Assembly (NCBI GenBank): GCA_018883185.1
Contig: VEQP01000013.1
Coordinates: 1-64,000, forward strand
Length of the DNA: 64,000 bases
DNA from: Nevskiaceae bacterium
GTDB lineage: Bacteria > Pseudomonadota > Gammaproteobacteria > Steroidobacterales > Steroidobacteraceae
Reading direction: 5' to 3'
The position numbers were made by a program, and so were the translations under genes. The notes below the pieces were generated by a model. The model made no database searches. It saw only the letters and a program-made list of their open reading frames with translations, and was not told where the DNA came from. Below, piece after piece: positions 1 through 8,578 of this stretch (positions are counted from its first letter, which is position 1; every line of letters starts with the position of its first letter).

Positions 1-22
1 CCAATTTCTTTGGCGACGTGAA

Positions 23-50
23 CGGAGGTTCAAATCCTCTCATCCCGACC
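23..50 (+). tRNA. 3'-end fragment of a tRNA, tRNA-Pro-like (probable att scar)
   Basis: Seen: a 5-bp T-stem (24-28 with 36-40), a 7-base T-loop TTCAAAT (29-35), a 7-base acceptor 3' strand (41-47), A73-like base at 48 and CC at 49-50. The acceptor ends in G before A, implying a C1-G72 pair with A73, which is the tRNA-Pro arrangement. The bases at 1-22 do not fold into an anticodon arm with matching stem and loop, so this is probably not an intact gene. A tRNA 3' end standing alone is what site-specific integration into a tRNA leaves behind. The alternative of an unusual tRNA or a tmRNA end whose 5' part lies left of the window is less likely because G72 does not fit the tmRNA acceptor. Confidence 0.5.
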
Positions 51-160
51 CTCTCCCGTCGTATAGAAACAATGACTTACCGCGCTAAAACTCTTTTCCG
101 AGTAGAACAGTCGGGACGATTCTGCTTTGCTATGACTTTGTCCTGAGCGTGGAGATGGCT

Positions 161-541
161 ATGTCTGTGAGCGACGACGAAGTGCTGGAACGCAATGCGT
201 CGGCATACTGCACCACCACCGCGTTGTTCGTCGGCAGTCTCTTCGCCAGTCTGCCCTTCTATTACGTGCTCGGTGTTGACGACCAAGAACCCTGGCCTGC
301 AATCACCAGCCTCGTATTATCAGTCTTACTACCCCTGTCATACCTGACCCTCCGTTGTCGCACTGGCGGACCTACGATCGAGGAGTTCCTGCGTTATTGC
401 GAGTTGAAGGACGGTTTTTCGCGGCGAGCACAAATCGCGATCTTCGCGGCGTGGGTTGTCTTTGTGGTTGTCGCAGTAGCCATAGTGCTGGTGATGAGCC
501 TGACGCGAGAAGACACGACACTGTTGTCAATACCAGTGTAG
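161..541 (+). CDS. Hypothetical small membrane protein
   Basis: A 126-residue protein that I do not recognise. It shows three hydrophobic stretches (about residues 22-40, 47-65 and 93-115) and a short polar C-terminus, so it is probably an inner-membrane protein. The start is ambiguous: in-frame GTG at 149, ATG at 155 and ATG at 161. ATG 161 is preferred because GGAG at 151-154 sits six bases before it. It lies directly beside the tRNA fragment, is less GC-rich than genes further right, and has no recognisable partner. It could be cargo or a boundary gene of an island, but nothing in the sequence shows a function. Confidence 0.55.
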   Translation: MSVSDDEVLERNASAYCTTTALFVGSLFASLPFYYVLGVDDQEPWPAITSLVLSVLLPLSYLTLRCRTGGPTIEEFLRYCELKDGFSRRAQIAIFAAWVVFVVVAVAIVLVMSLTREDTTLLSIPV

Positions 542-543
542 GG

Positions 544-903
544 CTACGGTGATGATCGACTCCTCGAGTAACGATCAACTGCCCTGACGACACCCCAAAT
601 GGTAAGCACCGGAATCATCAGGTAGATGGGCAAAAAGATCACACCGAGAGACGCTGTCGAACTCGTGGGAAAGAAAAATATTTGGATGGTTAATGCCGCG
701 TCGGTGAGAAAAAACAGTACCCCCTCGTGCCACAGCACGGGCGCCTCGCGAACCAATAACAGCCATCCCATCATGACGAGGCTAACGGCCACCGAGAGCC
801 CCATGGCGCGGATGACCCGAATGAGTCGATCCTCGGGCCACGCCCACCGACTGAAACGCTGCCGTGGCAATTCGACCGCAGTGACCGTACCCTCCCACCT
901 CAA
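544..903 (-). CDS. Hypothetical membrane protein
   Basis: Up to 119 residues with three hydrophobic segments (about 36-52, 59-78, 85-107) and a charged N-terminus and tail; no family recognised. The longest reading uses a TTG codon at 901-903; ATG at 804 would give a form lacking the arginine-rich N-terminus. It is convergent with the gene at 161-541 (two bases between stop codons) and divergent from the permease at 928, with at most 24 bp between starts, so either the longest start is wrong or promoters lie inside coding sequence. Supported mainly by membrane-protein-like composition and tight fit between neighbours. Confidence 0.5.
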   Translation of the reverse strand: MRWEGTVTAVELPRQRFSRWAWPEDRLIRVIRAMGLSVAVSLVMMGWLLLVREAPVLWHEGVLFFLTDAALTIQIFFFPTSSTASLGVIFLPIYLMIPVLTIWGVVRAVDRYSRSRSSP

Positions 904-927
904 CCCAAGATGAGTTAGCGTGCCGAC

Positions 928-2238
928 ATGCTCAGTTTCGTCGGCCTATTCCTGGGGCTTGCCCTGCTCATCTACCTCACGGTTCGTGGCGTCGAGCTGC
1001 TGATCGCCGCGCCGTTGTGCGCGCTCTTCGTCGCCGCCACGAGCGGCATCGCCTTTTTTCCGCAATTGGTCACCGAGGGCGCGCCCGCGTTCACGAGCGC
1101 CTACATGGGTGGGTTCGTGGGCTTCGTGCAAGCCTGGTTTTTCATGTTCCTGCTCGGTTCGCTGTTCGGCAAAATCATGGAAGCGAGCGGTGCGGCCGAC
1201 GCCGTCGCAGCATGGATCGTCGGTCTGACCGGCCCGCGCCATGCCGCGCTCGCAGTAGTACTCGCCTGCGCCGTGCTGACATACGGCGGCGTCTCGCTCT
1301 TCGTTGTCGCCTTTTCCGTGTTTCCGATGGCACTCGCGCTCTTTAAGGCAGCGGATCTGCCGCGGCGATTTATTCCGGGCGCTCTCGCATTTGGCTCGGT
1401 GACCTTCACCATGACCTCGGCCGGATCACCCGAAATACAGAACTGGATCCCCATCAAGTACCTCGGCACAACACCCTACGCCGCGGCCATGGTCAGTCTC
1501 ATTGTGGCGGCAGCCATGGCACTAGGCGGGTATCTTTGGTTGCGTCACATGATCCATCGGGCCGTGACTGCGGGCGAACGCTTCGAAGCGCGCAGCGACG
1601 ATCCCGCCGTAGAGGATCGTAAACTGCCTTCGCTGTGGCGTGGCGTGCTACCGCTGCTCGTGGTGCTTGTAGTGTCGTTCGTCTGGCATGACTCGCTCAA
1701 GGAATCAGCCTTGATCCTGTCGCTAGGCCTCGGCGTCGTCACCGCCCTATTGTTGAACCTTCGCCACCTCGAAGGGCGCTATCCGACCGTGGCTGCCGGG
1801 GGCGCTCTCGGCGCGCTCATTGCTATCGCCAACACCGCGGCCGTAGTGGGGTTTGGCTCGGTCGCCAAGCTCACCGCAGGTTTCCAACTCGCCGTGGCGG
1901 GCATGACCTCGCTACCCGGCGAACCGCTCATCGGAGCAGCGGTCGCCGTATCGGTAATCGCCGGACTCACAGGCTCGGCCTCCGGCGGTCAGAGTATCGC
2001 GCTGCCGCTCATTGCGCCGCATTACCTCGACGTCGGGGTGGAGCCCGAGAGCCTGCACCGCGTCGTCGCTATCTCCTCGGGTGCGCTCGATTCGTTACCC
2101 CACAACGGGTATGTCGTCACCACGCTACGGGGCATCTGCAAGGAGACCTATGCCGCAGCCTACCCCGCCGTGGGCGCACTGACCGTGATCGTGCCGACAC
2201 TCGGCACCTTGCTTGCTGTGGCGCTGCTCAGCAACTGA
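928..2238 (+). CDS. GntP-family permease (gluconate/organic acid:H+ symporter type)
   Basis: A 436-residue inner-membrane protein with about 12 hydrophobic segments from residue 2 to the C-terminus. Features that match the GntP family are the length, the segment GGVSLFVVAFSVFPMAL around residue 115, the GSASGGQSIALPLIAP stretch near residue 350, and the following SGALDSLPHNGYVVTTL motif. The family imports gluconate and related sugar acids or hydroxy acids with protons; the substrate cannot be told from sequence. No gluconate kinase, dehydratase or regulator is adjacent, so it is a stand-alone transporter gene. Its stop is 10 bp from the convergent DUF4870 gene, with no terminator visible. 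Confidence 0.85.
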   Translation: MLSFVGLFLGLALLIYLTVRGVELLIAAPLCALFVAATSGIAFFPQLVTEGAPAFTSAYMGGFVGFVQAWFFMFLLGSLFGKIMEASGAADAVAAWIVGLTGPRHAALAVVLACAVLTYGGVSLFVVAFSVFPMALALFKAADLPRRFIPGALAFGSVTFTMTSAGSPEIQNWIPIKYLGTTPYAAAMVSLIVAAAMALGGYLWLRHMIHRAVTAGERFEARSDDPAVEDRKLPSLWRGVLPLLVVLVVSFVWHDSLKESALILSLGLGVVTALLLNLRHLEGRYPTVAAGGALGALIAIANTAAVVGFGSVAKLTAGFQLAVAGMTSLPGEPLIGAAVAVSVIAGLTGSASGGQSIALPLIAPHYLDVGVEPESLHRVVAISSGALDSLPHNGYVVTTLRGICKETYAAAYPAVGALTVIVPTLGTLLAVALLSN

Positions 2239-2248
2239 CGGCACGAGC

Positions 2249-2662
2249 TCAGCGAACCAATCGCAAAATAAGCGGGTAACGTACTGTTTCGCCGCGGGCG
2301 CTGAGCACAGCCGCCCAAATCGGCATACCAAGACTAATCACGATCAACACCGGCACGAACAGTAAGCCGACGAGCACCAGTATCGTCGCGAACGTCAGCA
2401 GCCATGCCAATGCCAAGGTGATCTGGAAATTGAGAGCTTCCTTGGCGGCAAGCGCCAACACGTCGTCGCGCACGGGACGTGCGAAGTACACGATCAACGG
2501 CACCAGGAACGCGCCGATCACTCCTGATAGATGCACCAAAACGATGAGCATCTGCACATCGTTGGGTGAGACCTCCGCTGTCGATGCTGCAGCGGCTGCT
2601 GCCGGGACAGCTGGAGCGGCGGCTGCAGAATGTGGCTTGTAGGAAGTGTCGTGGGTGCTCAT
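2249..2662 (-). CDS. DUF4870 (Tic20-like) membrane protein
   Basis: A 137-residue protein: an alanine/proline-rich N-terminus of about 35 residues, then three hydrophobic helices at about 39-57, 77-98 and 102-118. The order helix, short PVRDDVLA-type loop and NFQIT motif, then two helices, is typical of DUF4870 proteins, small inner-membrane proteins of unknown role. The start ATG at 2660-2662 is chosen over the longer reading because GAGGT lies seven bases upstream on the minus strand. No operon partner. Confidence 0.8.
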   Translation of the reverse strand: MSTHDTSYKPHSAAAAPAVPAAAAAASTAEVSPNDVQMLIVLVHLSGVIGAFLVPLIVYFARPVRDDVLALAAKEALNFQITLALAWLLTFATILVLVGLLFVPVLIVISLGMPIWAAVLSARGETVRYPLILRLVR

Positions 2663-2762
2663 GGTGTGACCTCGCGGAAGGTGAAAAACGCGAGGCGACG
2701 CTAGCACTCGATCTTCAGACAGCCCTAGTCGCAAACTCCCGCAAAACGCACGATTTCCGCAC

Positions 2763-5126
2763 TCACTGCAGCGCGGGCGAGCGTGGCAGCGCCGGGTCGT
2801 CCGGATTGATTCGTTGCCAAGCGGCGAGAGCGTCTCGCGCTGCTCCCTCGTTGCCGCCCTCGCTCTGCCAGAGCGCCAAAGTCAATGACAAATCGCGATC
2901 GCCGTGGCGTTTCGTGCCCTCGATCAGTACACGCAGCGCCTCAGCGCGCCGGTTCGCATCATCGAGTGCCAAAGCATAAAGATAGATTTGGCGCGCCGTC
3001 GCGGCGGGGTCACGCGCCGCGCGCTCGAACTCGCGAAACGCCTCCGGCTTTTTACCTTGACGCACCAGCGACAAGGCCAGCGACTCACGCAGGATCGGCG
3101 AGCCCGGGTCGACCTCGAGACCGTCGCGTAACAACGCCTCCCCTTCGGTCTCACGCCCTTGCGATCGCAGCAGTTCAGCAAGGTTTACGCGAGCGGGAGC
3201 AAAACGCGGATCCTGCTGAATCGCTGCTCTGAACTGCGCTTCAGCGGGAGAACCCTCACCCTGCTGCCAGAGCAGATTGCCCAGATTGACACGCGCTTCT
3301 GGCTGGCTGAGATCGGCGCGCAGCGTCGACTCGTACTCGGCAATCACCTTCGAATGGAGCGCTCGCGCTTCGCCCGCCAGCTGCGCAGCGACCGGCACCA
3401 GCAAGCGCGCCGCCTCAATGCGCACGGCCCGTGTGTCATCTCTCAGGCGTGGTACGAGAGCAGAGATACGCGCCGCGGCGGGCACACTTTCGTGTCGACT
3501 GACGGCGACATGCCTAAGCAAGGCATCTGCATCGACGAGTCCGCGTTGCAGCAGTGCCTGCGCGGGCTCGCTCGGGTAACGTTCCAACAACTCGAGCGCC
3601 GTGGCGCGCACGATGGCAGGCTGCGACAAATCCCCCACAAGCCCCAGCAAGCCTCGCGCAGCACCCGGCTTGGAGGTGCGTCCTGCGTGCAGAAAATCTG
3701 CGTAGTGCGTACTCGCGCGCTGCGATGTTCCATGCCAGCGCTGCACTGCCTCAAGCGCCCATTGCGGCGACTGATCGGCGTGGCAGCTGCTACAGGCATT
3801 CGGTGCGCCGGTGCTCAGCGTCAACTCCGGTCGTGGAATCTTGAAGCCATGATCGCGCCGTGGGTCGATCACCATATAGGTCGTCGCGGGCATATGGCAG
3901 GCCACGCACTGCGCAGCAGCACTACCCGCCTCGTGCCGGTGGTGCTCGGTGCGTTCGTAACGCGCCGGTGCATGGCATTGAGCGCAGGTCGCGTTACCCT
4001 CGTGGCGAAGTTTTTGCGAGTGGGGATCGTGACAATCGCTGCAGGTCACGCCGGCCTGATGCATACGACTCTGCAGGAACGAGCCCCAAATAAAGACCTC
4101 GCCCTGCTGCTGCCCATCGGCGTGATACAAGCCCTCGCGCAGGGTGACGGGCAGAAAGTGCTGCATCAACGAATCGCCCGGGCGCCAACCCTCAGCGAAC
4201 TGACTGCGCCGCGCATGACACGGCGCACAGGCGTTGAGTTCCTTGGCGGTATCGCGCAATCGACTGCGGCGCGCATTGCCGCTCGTCGCATCGATCGGCC
4301 AACTGACGCCCCGACGCTCGTCGAAAACCACTGCGAATCCCTTGGCCGACGGTGCACTCGTGGACGGACGCGGCCCTCGCGCCCACTCAAGATGAATCGA
4401 GGCCGGTCCGTGGCAGGCTTCGCAGCCGACCGAGACCTCGGCGAACCGTGTATCGAAGGTGTCGGCGGTGGCGTCATAGCCCTTGCGCACGTCGGTGGAA
4501 TGGCAATCGGCGCACATGAAATTCCAGTTTTGCGAGCGCTTGGTCCAATGCAACTCGTCGCGATGATCGATGCGCTCGTTAGGGTACTGGCGAAACCAGC
4601 GTTGACCACCCAACTCCCGCGGCCGCGCATCCCAGGTCAGTGCCAGCGCTTGCAGCCGCCCGCCGGGCAGTTCCACCAGGTACTGCTGCATCGGATCGAC
4701 GCCGAAGGTGTACTTCACTTCGAATTCGGCGAGTTGCCCGTTAGGCCCGTCGGTGCGCACGATGAAGGCCTTGCCACGGTGCATAAAGGTCGAAGTGACG
4801 CCGTCTTGGGTGTAGGTGACGCCTGAAAAATCACCGAGCACGGTTAATGGAGTCGCGTGCTGCATGGCCTTGGCGTGCTGAGATGACTGCCACGCTGCAT
4901 GCTCGGCCTGATGGCACTCCACGCAGCGTTGACTGCCAACGAAACTCGCCGCAGCGGACGGCGTAGGCGGTGAAGCAAGCTGCGAAGGCGGCGCCGTGGG
5001 TGAGCCGTCCGAGGTGGCCATGGGTCGAGGTCCCAAAAAAGCCAAAGCCGCGATCCCACCGATTAATAGCGCCACACCGACCCACAGAATTGGAGACTTC
5101 AGGATCTGTGCCGCGCGTGTGTTCAT
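2763..5126 (-). CDS. Octahaem cytochrome c with HEAT-like and TPR regions
   Basis: A 787-residue protein with an N-terminal membrane anchor or uncleaved signal (residues 13-32), so the rest should face the periplasm. Eight CxxCH haem-attachment motifs are visible, starting near residues 68, 205, 235, 300, 362, 381, 407 and 445, the layout of cytochrome c554-type multihaem domains. After the last haem come HEAT-like helices (about 495-590) and around four TPR units (about 610-775). Multihaem cytochromes of this sort move electrons in the periplasm; the TPR tail suggests a docking role. The partner enzyme is unknown. Its ATG overlaps the stop of the upstream FAD monooxygenase gene (ATGA), so the two should be co-translated. 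Confidence 0.88.
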   Translation of the reverse strand: MNTRAAQILKSPILWVGVALLIGGIAALAFLGPRPMATSDGSPTAPPSQLASPPTPSAAASFVGSQRCVECHQAEHAAWQSSQHAKAMQHATPLTVLGDFSGVTYTQDGVTSTFMHRGKAFIVRTDGPNGQLAEFEVKYTFGVDPMQQYLVELPGGRLQALALTWDARPRELGGQRWFRQYPNERIDHRDELHWTKRSQNWNFMCADCHSTDVRKGYDATADTFDTRFAEVSVGCEACHGPASIHLEWARGPRPSTSAPSAKGFAVVFDERRGVSWPIDATSGNARRSRLRDTAKELNACAPCHARRSQFAEGWRPGDSLMQHFLPVTLREGLYHADGQQQGEVFIWGSFLQSRMHQAGVTCSDCHDPHSQKLRHEGNATCAQCHAPARYERTEHHRHEAGSAAAQCVACHMPATTYMVIDPRRDHGFKIPRPELTLSTGAPNACSSCHADQSPQWALEAVQRWHGTSQRASTHYADFLHAGRTSKPGAARGLLGLVGDLSQPAIVRATALELLERYPSEPAQALLQRGLVDADALLRHVAVSRHESVPAAARISALVPRLRDDTRAVRIEAARLLVPVAAQLAGEARALHSKVIAEYESTLRADLSQPEARVNLGNLLWQQGEGSPAEAQFRAAIQQDPRFAPARVNLAELLRSQGRETEGEALLRDGLEVDPGSPILRESLALSLVRQGKKPEAFREFERAARDPAATARQIYLYALALDDANRRAEALRVLIEGTKRHGDRDLSLTLALWQSEGGNEGAARDALAAWQRINPDDPALPRSPALQ

Positions 5127-6802
5127 CCGCCACCTCGGACTGCGACGATTCCACGAAGTTGATCAAGCAAGCCCTGAGCATCCTCCGGCAGCCGCTCGCC
5201 TCGCCAGGCCACATGCCCATCGGGTCGAACCAGCACGCGACGTCTCTCGTAGAGACGCGCAATCGCGAGATCATTGACACGCTGCAACTGCAGCGGCATG
5301 CCGACCCGCTGCGCCTCGCTCTGCAGATGCTCGTCGTCGTGATCCACCGCATCGAAACACAGCAGCACCGGGTCGCGCCCCAAAAGATCGAGCATCGAGC
5401 GGCCATCCGCTAGCCACGCGTGCGGCGCCCGCATGCCAGGCCAACTCGAAGGTGTGAGCTGACTCGGATCATCCGGGGGCTCCACCGTCCCGTCCGGAAT
5501 CACGATGGGCGAATCGACATAACGATAGCCGAGGTGGGTGCCGGCGCTGTTGAATTGGCGGGCGAGCCAACGGATTTTGCGCGCGAGTTCGCGCCGCGCC
5601 GCCTCGGCCACGGGCGTGCTCCCGCCGATATGCTCCGGCGTTTCGTCCATCACCATGTCGATCTTGTCGGAGTTGGTGGCTGAGATCAGGCTGTTGCGGA
5701 TCGCAATCGGCTTGCGCTCGATCTCGTAGCTTTCGAGCAGCCCCTCGCCGCCCCAGCCCCGCAACACCGCATCGAGCTTCCACGCCAGATCGCAGGCATC
5801 GCCGATACCGGTGTTCATGCCGACACCCCCCGTCGGCGCAAACAAATGCGCCGCATCGCCCGCGAGGAAGACCCGACCCACTCGCCATTGCCGTGCCACC
5901 GATTGGTGATGGTGCCAATGCATGGTCTGCAGCAGCTCGAACTCGAAGGGCTTACCCATCGCCCGATGCAGGATCGCGCTCGCATCGAGCTCCTCAGTGC
6001 TGCGAGTCGGGTCGAGAAAGTAGTACTGATAGTTCCACAGCTCAACGCCATCGATCGCCGTGAACACCCCGAAGCTGCCCGGGTTGAACACGAAATAAAG
6101 GTTGGCAATGCCCAAGCCGTGCGCAGGCAGAAAGTCCTTGCTACGGAAAAAGAAGCTGACGTTCGAGCGCATACGACCGCGGCCGTTGCGGCGGATACCG
6201 AGACTGCGGCGCAGCTCGCCACTGCCGCCCTCGCACACCGCAAGATACTGCGCCCGAATTGACTGCACAGTGCCCGTGGCGAGCTCCACCAATTGCGCTA
6301 CGACATGATCGTCTTGCTGAGTGAATCCGTCGCAACGCCATCCATGGCGCATCTCGAGTCCGGGCAACTGCTCAGCATGATGACGCAACACGGGCTCGAG
6401 AGCCTGCTGGCCGATCTGCGTCTTTGAGTAGGGCGACCACTGCAACTCGCGAAAGCGCTGCAGCGCGGCCGGCTCCCGCCGCCGTCCTTCGTTGATCGAT
6501 GGCGAGCGAAAGCGATGCAGCTCCTGACCCGCCAACTGCGTCGTAAAGACGATGTAATACGGATGCTCGTTGGGGATGGCCGCAGCAAAGATTTCTTCAT
6601 CAAGACCCCAACGACGGAACAGCTCCATCGAGCGCGAGCCGAGCAGCGTGGCCTTCGGATGCGCGCTGGGACCGTCGCGCTGCTCGACGAGCAGCACCCG
6701 CTGCCCACGATGCGCGAGATCGATCGCAAGGGTGAGCCCCACTGGCCCACCGCCCACCACTAACACCGGGACATCCGATTGCATAAGCGTATTATGGGCC
6801 AT
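5123..6802 (-). CDS. FAD-dependent aromatic monooxygenase (PheA/TfdB type)
   Basis: A 559-residue class A flavoprotein. It has an N-terminal Rossmann GGGPVG motif (residues 17-22), an E ending the second strand, the GDAAHLFAPTGG motif near residue 325 that binds FAD, and a C-terminal thioredoxin-like region ending in VLVRPDGHVAWRG, as in phenol- and 2,4-dichlorophenol-type hydroxylases. The family hydroxylates aromatic or polyketide substrates using NAD(P)H and O2 in the cytoplasm; the substrate here is unknown. ATG 6802 sits inside CCATGG, which also supplies a start for the divergent gene; ATG at 6784 (seventh residue) is an alternative that still keeps the FAD motif. Coupled to the downstream octahaem cytochrome. 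Confidence 0.85.
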   Translation of the reverse strand: MAHNTLMQSDVPVLVVGGGPVGLTLAIDLAHRGQRVLLVEQRDGPSAHPKATLLGSRSMELFRRWGLDEEIFAAAIPNEHPYYIVFTTQLAGQELHRFRSPSINEGRRREPAALQRFRELQWSPYSKTQIGQQALEPVLRHHAEQLPGLEMRHGWRCDGFTQQDDHVVAQLVELATGTVQSIRAQYLAVCEGGSGELRRSLGIRRNGRGRMRSNVSFFFRSKDFLPAHGLGIANLYFVFNPGSFGVFTAIDGVELWNYQYYFLDPTRSTEELDASAILHRAMGKPFEFELLQTMHWHHHQSVARQWRVGRVFLAGDAAHLFAPTGGVGMNTGIGDACDLAWKLDAVLRGWGGEGLLESYEIERKPIAIRNSLISATNSDKIDMVMDETPEHIGGSTPVAEAARRELARKIRWLARQFNSAGTHLGYRYVDSPIVIPDGTVEPPDDPSQLTPSSWPGMRAPHAWLADGRSMLDLLGRDPVLLCFDAVDHDDEHLQSEAQRVGMPLQLQRVNDLAIARLYERRRVLVRPDGHVAWRGERLPEDAQGLLDQLRGIVAVRGGG

Positions 6803-6806
6803 GGTT

Positions 6807-7343
6807 ATGCAACTTCATCTTGTCAGGCGCTCGGTCTGGTTGGCCTGCGGCGCCCTCCTCCTCGCGCCCGCCATCGGCATGCTCGTCTCCGATGAGGTCA
6901 ACTGGGGGCCCGAAGATTTCCTACTGGCAGCGCTGCTACTCGGCGCGGTGGCGGTAGTGTTCGAGTTGGCCGTGCGCGCTTCGAGCAGCCTCGCCTACCG
7001 TCTCGCCAGCATGCTGACCGTGCTCGGCAGCGTCGTGCTTATAGCCGGTAATGCGGCGGTCGGCATCGTGGGTAACGAGGGAAACCCCATCAATCGGTGG
7101 TTCGTGATGGTGCCCATAATGGGTCTCGTTGCTGCACTGTGGGCCAAATTTGAACCCGCTGGCATGAGCCGCGCGTTGCTCGCCATGGCGGTGGCTCAGG
7201 TTGTGGCATCGGTGATGGTGTTCGTGCTGAGCGGCGCCTATACCTTCGTACTGATGTGCGTTTTTGCGGCAGTGTGGCTGTGCGCTGCGGAGTTGTTTCG
7301 CAAAGCCGCTGCAGAGCCCGAAGCCGACAGATCCCTCGACTAG
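6807..7343 (+). CDS. Hypothetical polytopic membrane protein
   Basis: A 178-residue protein with about six hydrophobic segments filling almost the whole length, from about residue 8 to 165, ending in a short acidic tail. No family recognised. Start candidates are ATG 6801 and ATG 6807; neither has a clear Shine-Dalgarno sequence, so leaderless or near-leaderless translation is possible. It diverges from the FAD monooxygenase with essentially no space between starts, and its stop overlaps the convergent methyltransferase stop within CTAG at 7340-7343. Confidence 0.65.
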   Translation: MQLHLVRRSVWLACGALLLAPAIGMLVSDEVNWGPEDFLLAALLLGAVAVVFELAVRASSSLAYRLASMLTVLGSVVLIAGNAAVGIVGNEGNPINRWFVMVPIMGLVAALWAKFEPAGMSRALLAMAVAQVVASVMVFVLSGAYTFVLMCVFAAVWLCAAELFRKAAAEPEADRSLD

Positions 7344-8578
7344 TCGAGCACCCCAAGCGCCTGCAGCCGAGGCAGCGTCTGCGCGGCGAATCGGTGCGCT
7401 GCCTCGCGCAGGAATCGGCGCACCATGGCGCCACTGTCGATCACCACACCTCGATCGATAGGTCGCTGACCAAGCGCCGCTAGCCGCTGCTGCGCATGAT
7501 CCGCCCAAGCCTCGGGCCCCTCGAGCCCTTGTCGTCGAGCGCTGCACAATAGCAGCGTCACCCACCCAAGCTCGAGCCCGCCGCCCGTGGCGGGACAGGC
7601 GAGAACCGAGGGTTCAACGCAGCGCTCGGCGAGGGCCAGCAACTGCCCATTGATGCGCTGTGCGTTGACCTGCTGCGCGTGGAGCGCAGGGCTGCCCCAG
7701 CCAGGTTGCAGAACGAGTCGCTCCGCCGACACGCCGCTCCCGTCGAGCGTCTCGACGCGCGAGAGGTCAGCCTGCTGAGTCGTCGAATCGAGCGCAGAGG
7801 CATCGCGCAACCAGTACTCGCTGCGAAACGTGATCGATGGCTGCTTTTCCACCGAACAGACACGGGTGACACCCGCTACGGCCAGCTCAGTCGCCACGGC
7901 CGCAGGCTCCATCGGATGCCAGTCCCGATTGAAGAACTCGTGGGCGAGATAACCGACGCTGCGCTTCTTGAGCGAGTGCAGGATCACATCGTACTGGGGC
8001 TCAAGCCGATCGAGCTCGACGATGGCCTGACGAATGGCCGCGCCTAGCGGTAGGCCGTCTCGCTGCGCGACGCCAGCGCGCTCGATAAGCCGCTCGCGCA
8101 CTTCCAACATCGGCTGCCAACCCGGCAAACAGTTGTATGAGAGATACAGCGCACCGCCCGGACGTAGCCGTTGACGGATGAAGTTCACAAGCCGCGCGCG
8201 ATTCTCTGGCGATATCCAGCTCCACACCGCGTGCAGTGCAATGAAATCGAAGTCGGGCAGATCGGGCCTTGCGAAATACTCGGCGAACGACTCAGCGTAG
8301 ATCCGTGGCTGAGGTTCGCAGGCCTCACACAACGATCGGGCGCTTTGCGCATGCTCCGCATTGAAATCAGTACCCTGCCATGCCGCCGTGCCCACGCTGC
8401 CGTGAATGGCGAGACTGACGCCTCGGCCAAAGCCGAGTTCGCAGGCGTTTCGAACCTCGGGCGGTCTGTAACCGGCCTGCAGCACTGCCCACTGCATCCG
8501 CCGCGGGTTCATCGCAGCATGATAGCCATGGGTGTACGGAATCTCGTCGACGTAGCCGTCGCCGCGAGGATCAGGCAT
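7340..8578 (-). CDS. SAM-dependent methyltransferase with methyltransferase-regulatory domain
   Basis: A 412-residue protein. The N-terminal third is a class I SAM methyltransferase: motif I ELGFGRG near residue 39, an acidic ligand in TDFNAEH, and a motif-IV-like FDFIALHAVWSWI. The middle and C-terminus match the regulatory domain found after some bacterial methyltransferases (PF10119 type), with SYNCLPGW and LAHEFFNRDW motifs. The substrate is unknown. ATG 8578 overlaps the pabB stop by eight bases, so it is the last gene of the DUF885-pabC-pabB operon; longer in-frame readings run through pabB and were rejected. Confidence 0.8.
   Translation of the reverse strand: MPDPRGDGYVDEIPYTHGYHAAMNPRRMQWAVLQAGYRPPEVRNACELGFGRGVSLAIHGSVGTAAWQGTDFNAEHAQSARSLCEACEPQPRIYAESFAEYFARPDLPDFDFIALHAVWSWISPENRARLVNFIRQRLRPGGALYLSYNCLPGWQPMLEVRERLIERAGVAQRDGLPLGAAIRQAIVELDRLEPQYDVILHSLKKRSVGYLAHEFFNRDWHPMEPAAVATELAVAGVTRVCSVEKQPSITFRSEYWLRDASALDSTTQQADLSRVETLDGSGVSAERLVLQPGWGSPALHAQQVNAQRINGQLLALAERCVEPSVLACPATGGGLELGWVTLLLCSARRQGLEGPEAWADHAQQRLAALGQRPIDRGVVIDSGAMVRRFLREAAHRFAAQTLPRLQALGVLD

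Noticed and set aside
1-50. Complete tRNA or tmRNA 3' end
   Set aside because: Bases 1-22 do not form an anticodon or tmRNA arm, and G72 is unlike tmRNA, so only a fragment is called.
3159-4826. 555-codon open frame opposite the octahaem cytochrome
   Set aside because: The minus-strand gene has eight CxxCH motifs and TPRs; the plus-strand frame has no recognisable domain and is low-complexity Arg-rich, so a shadow.
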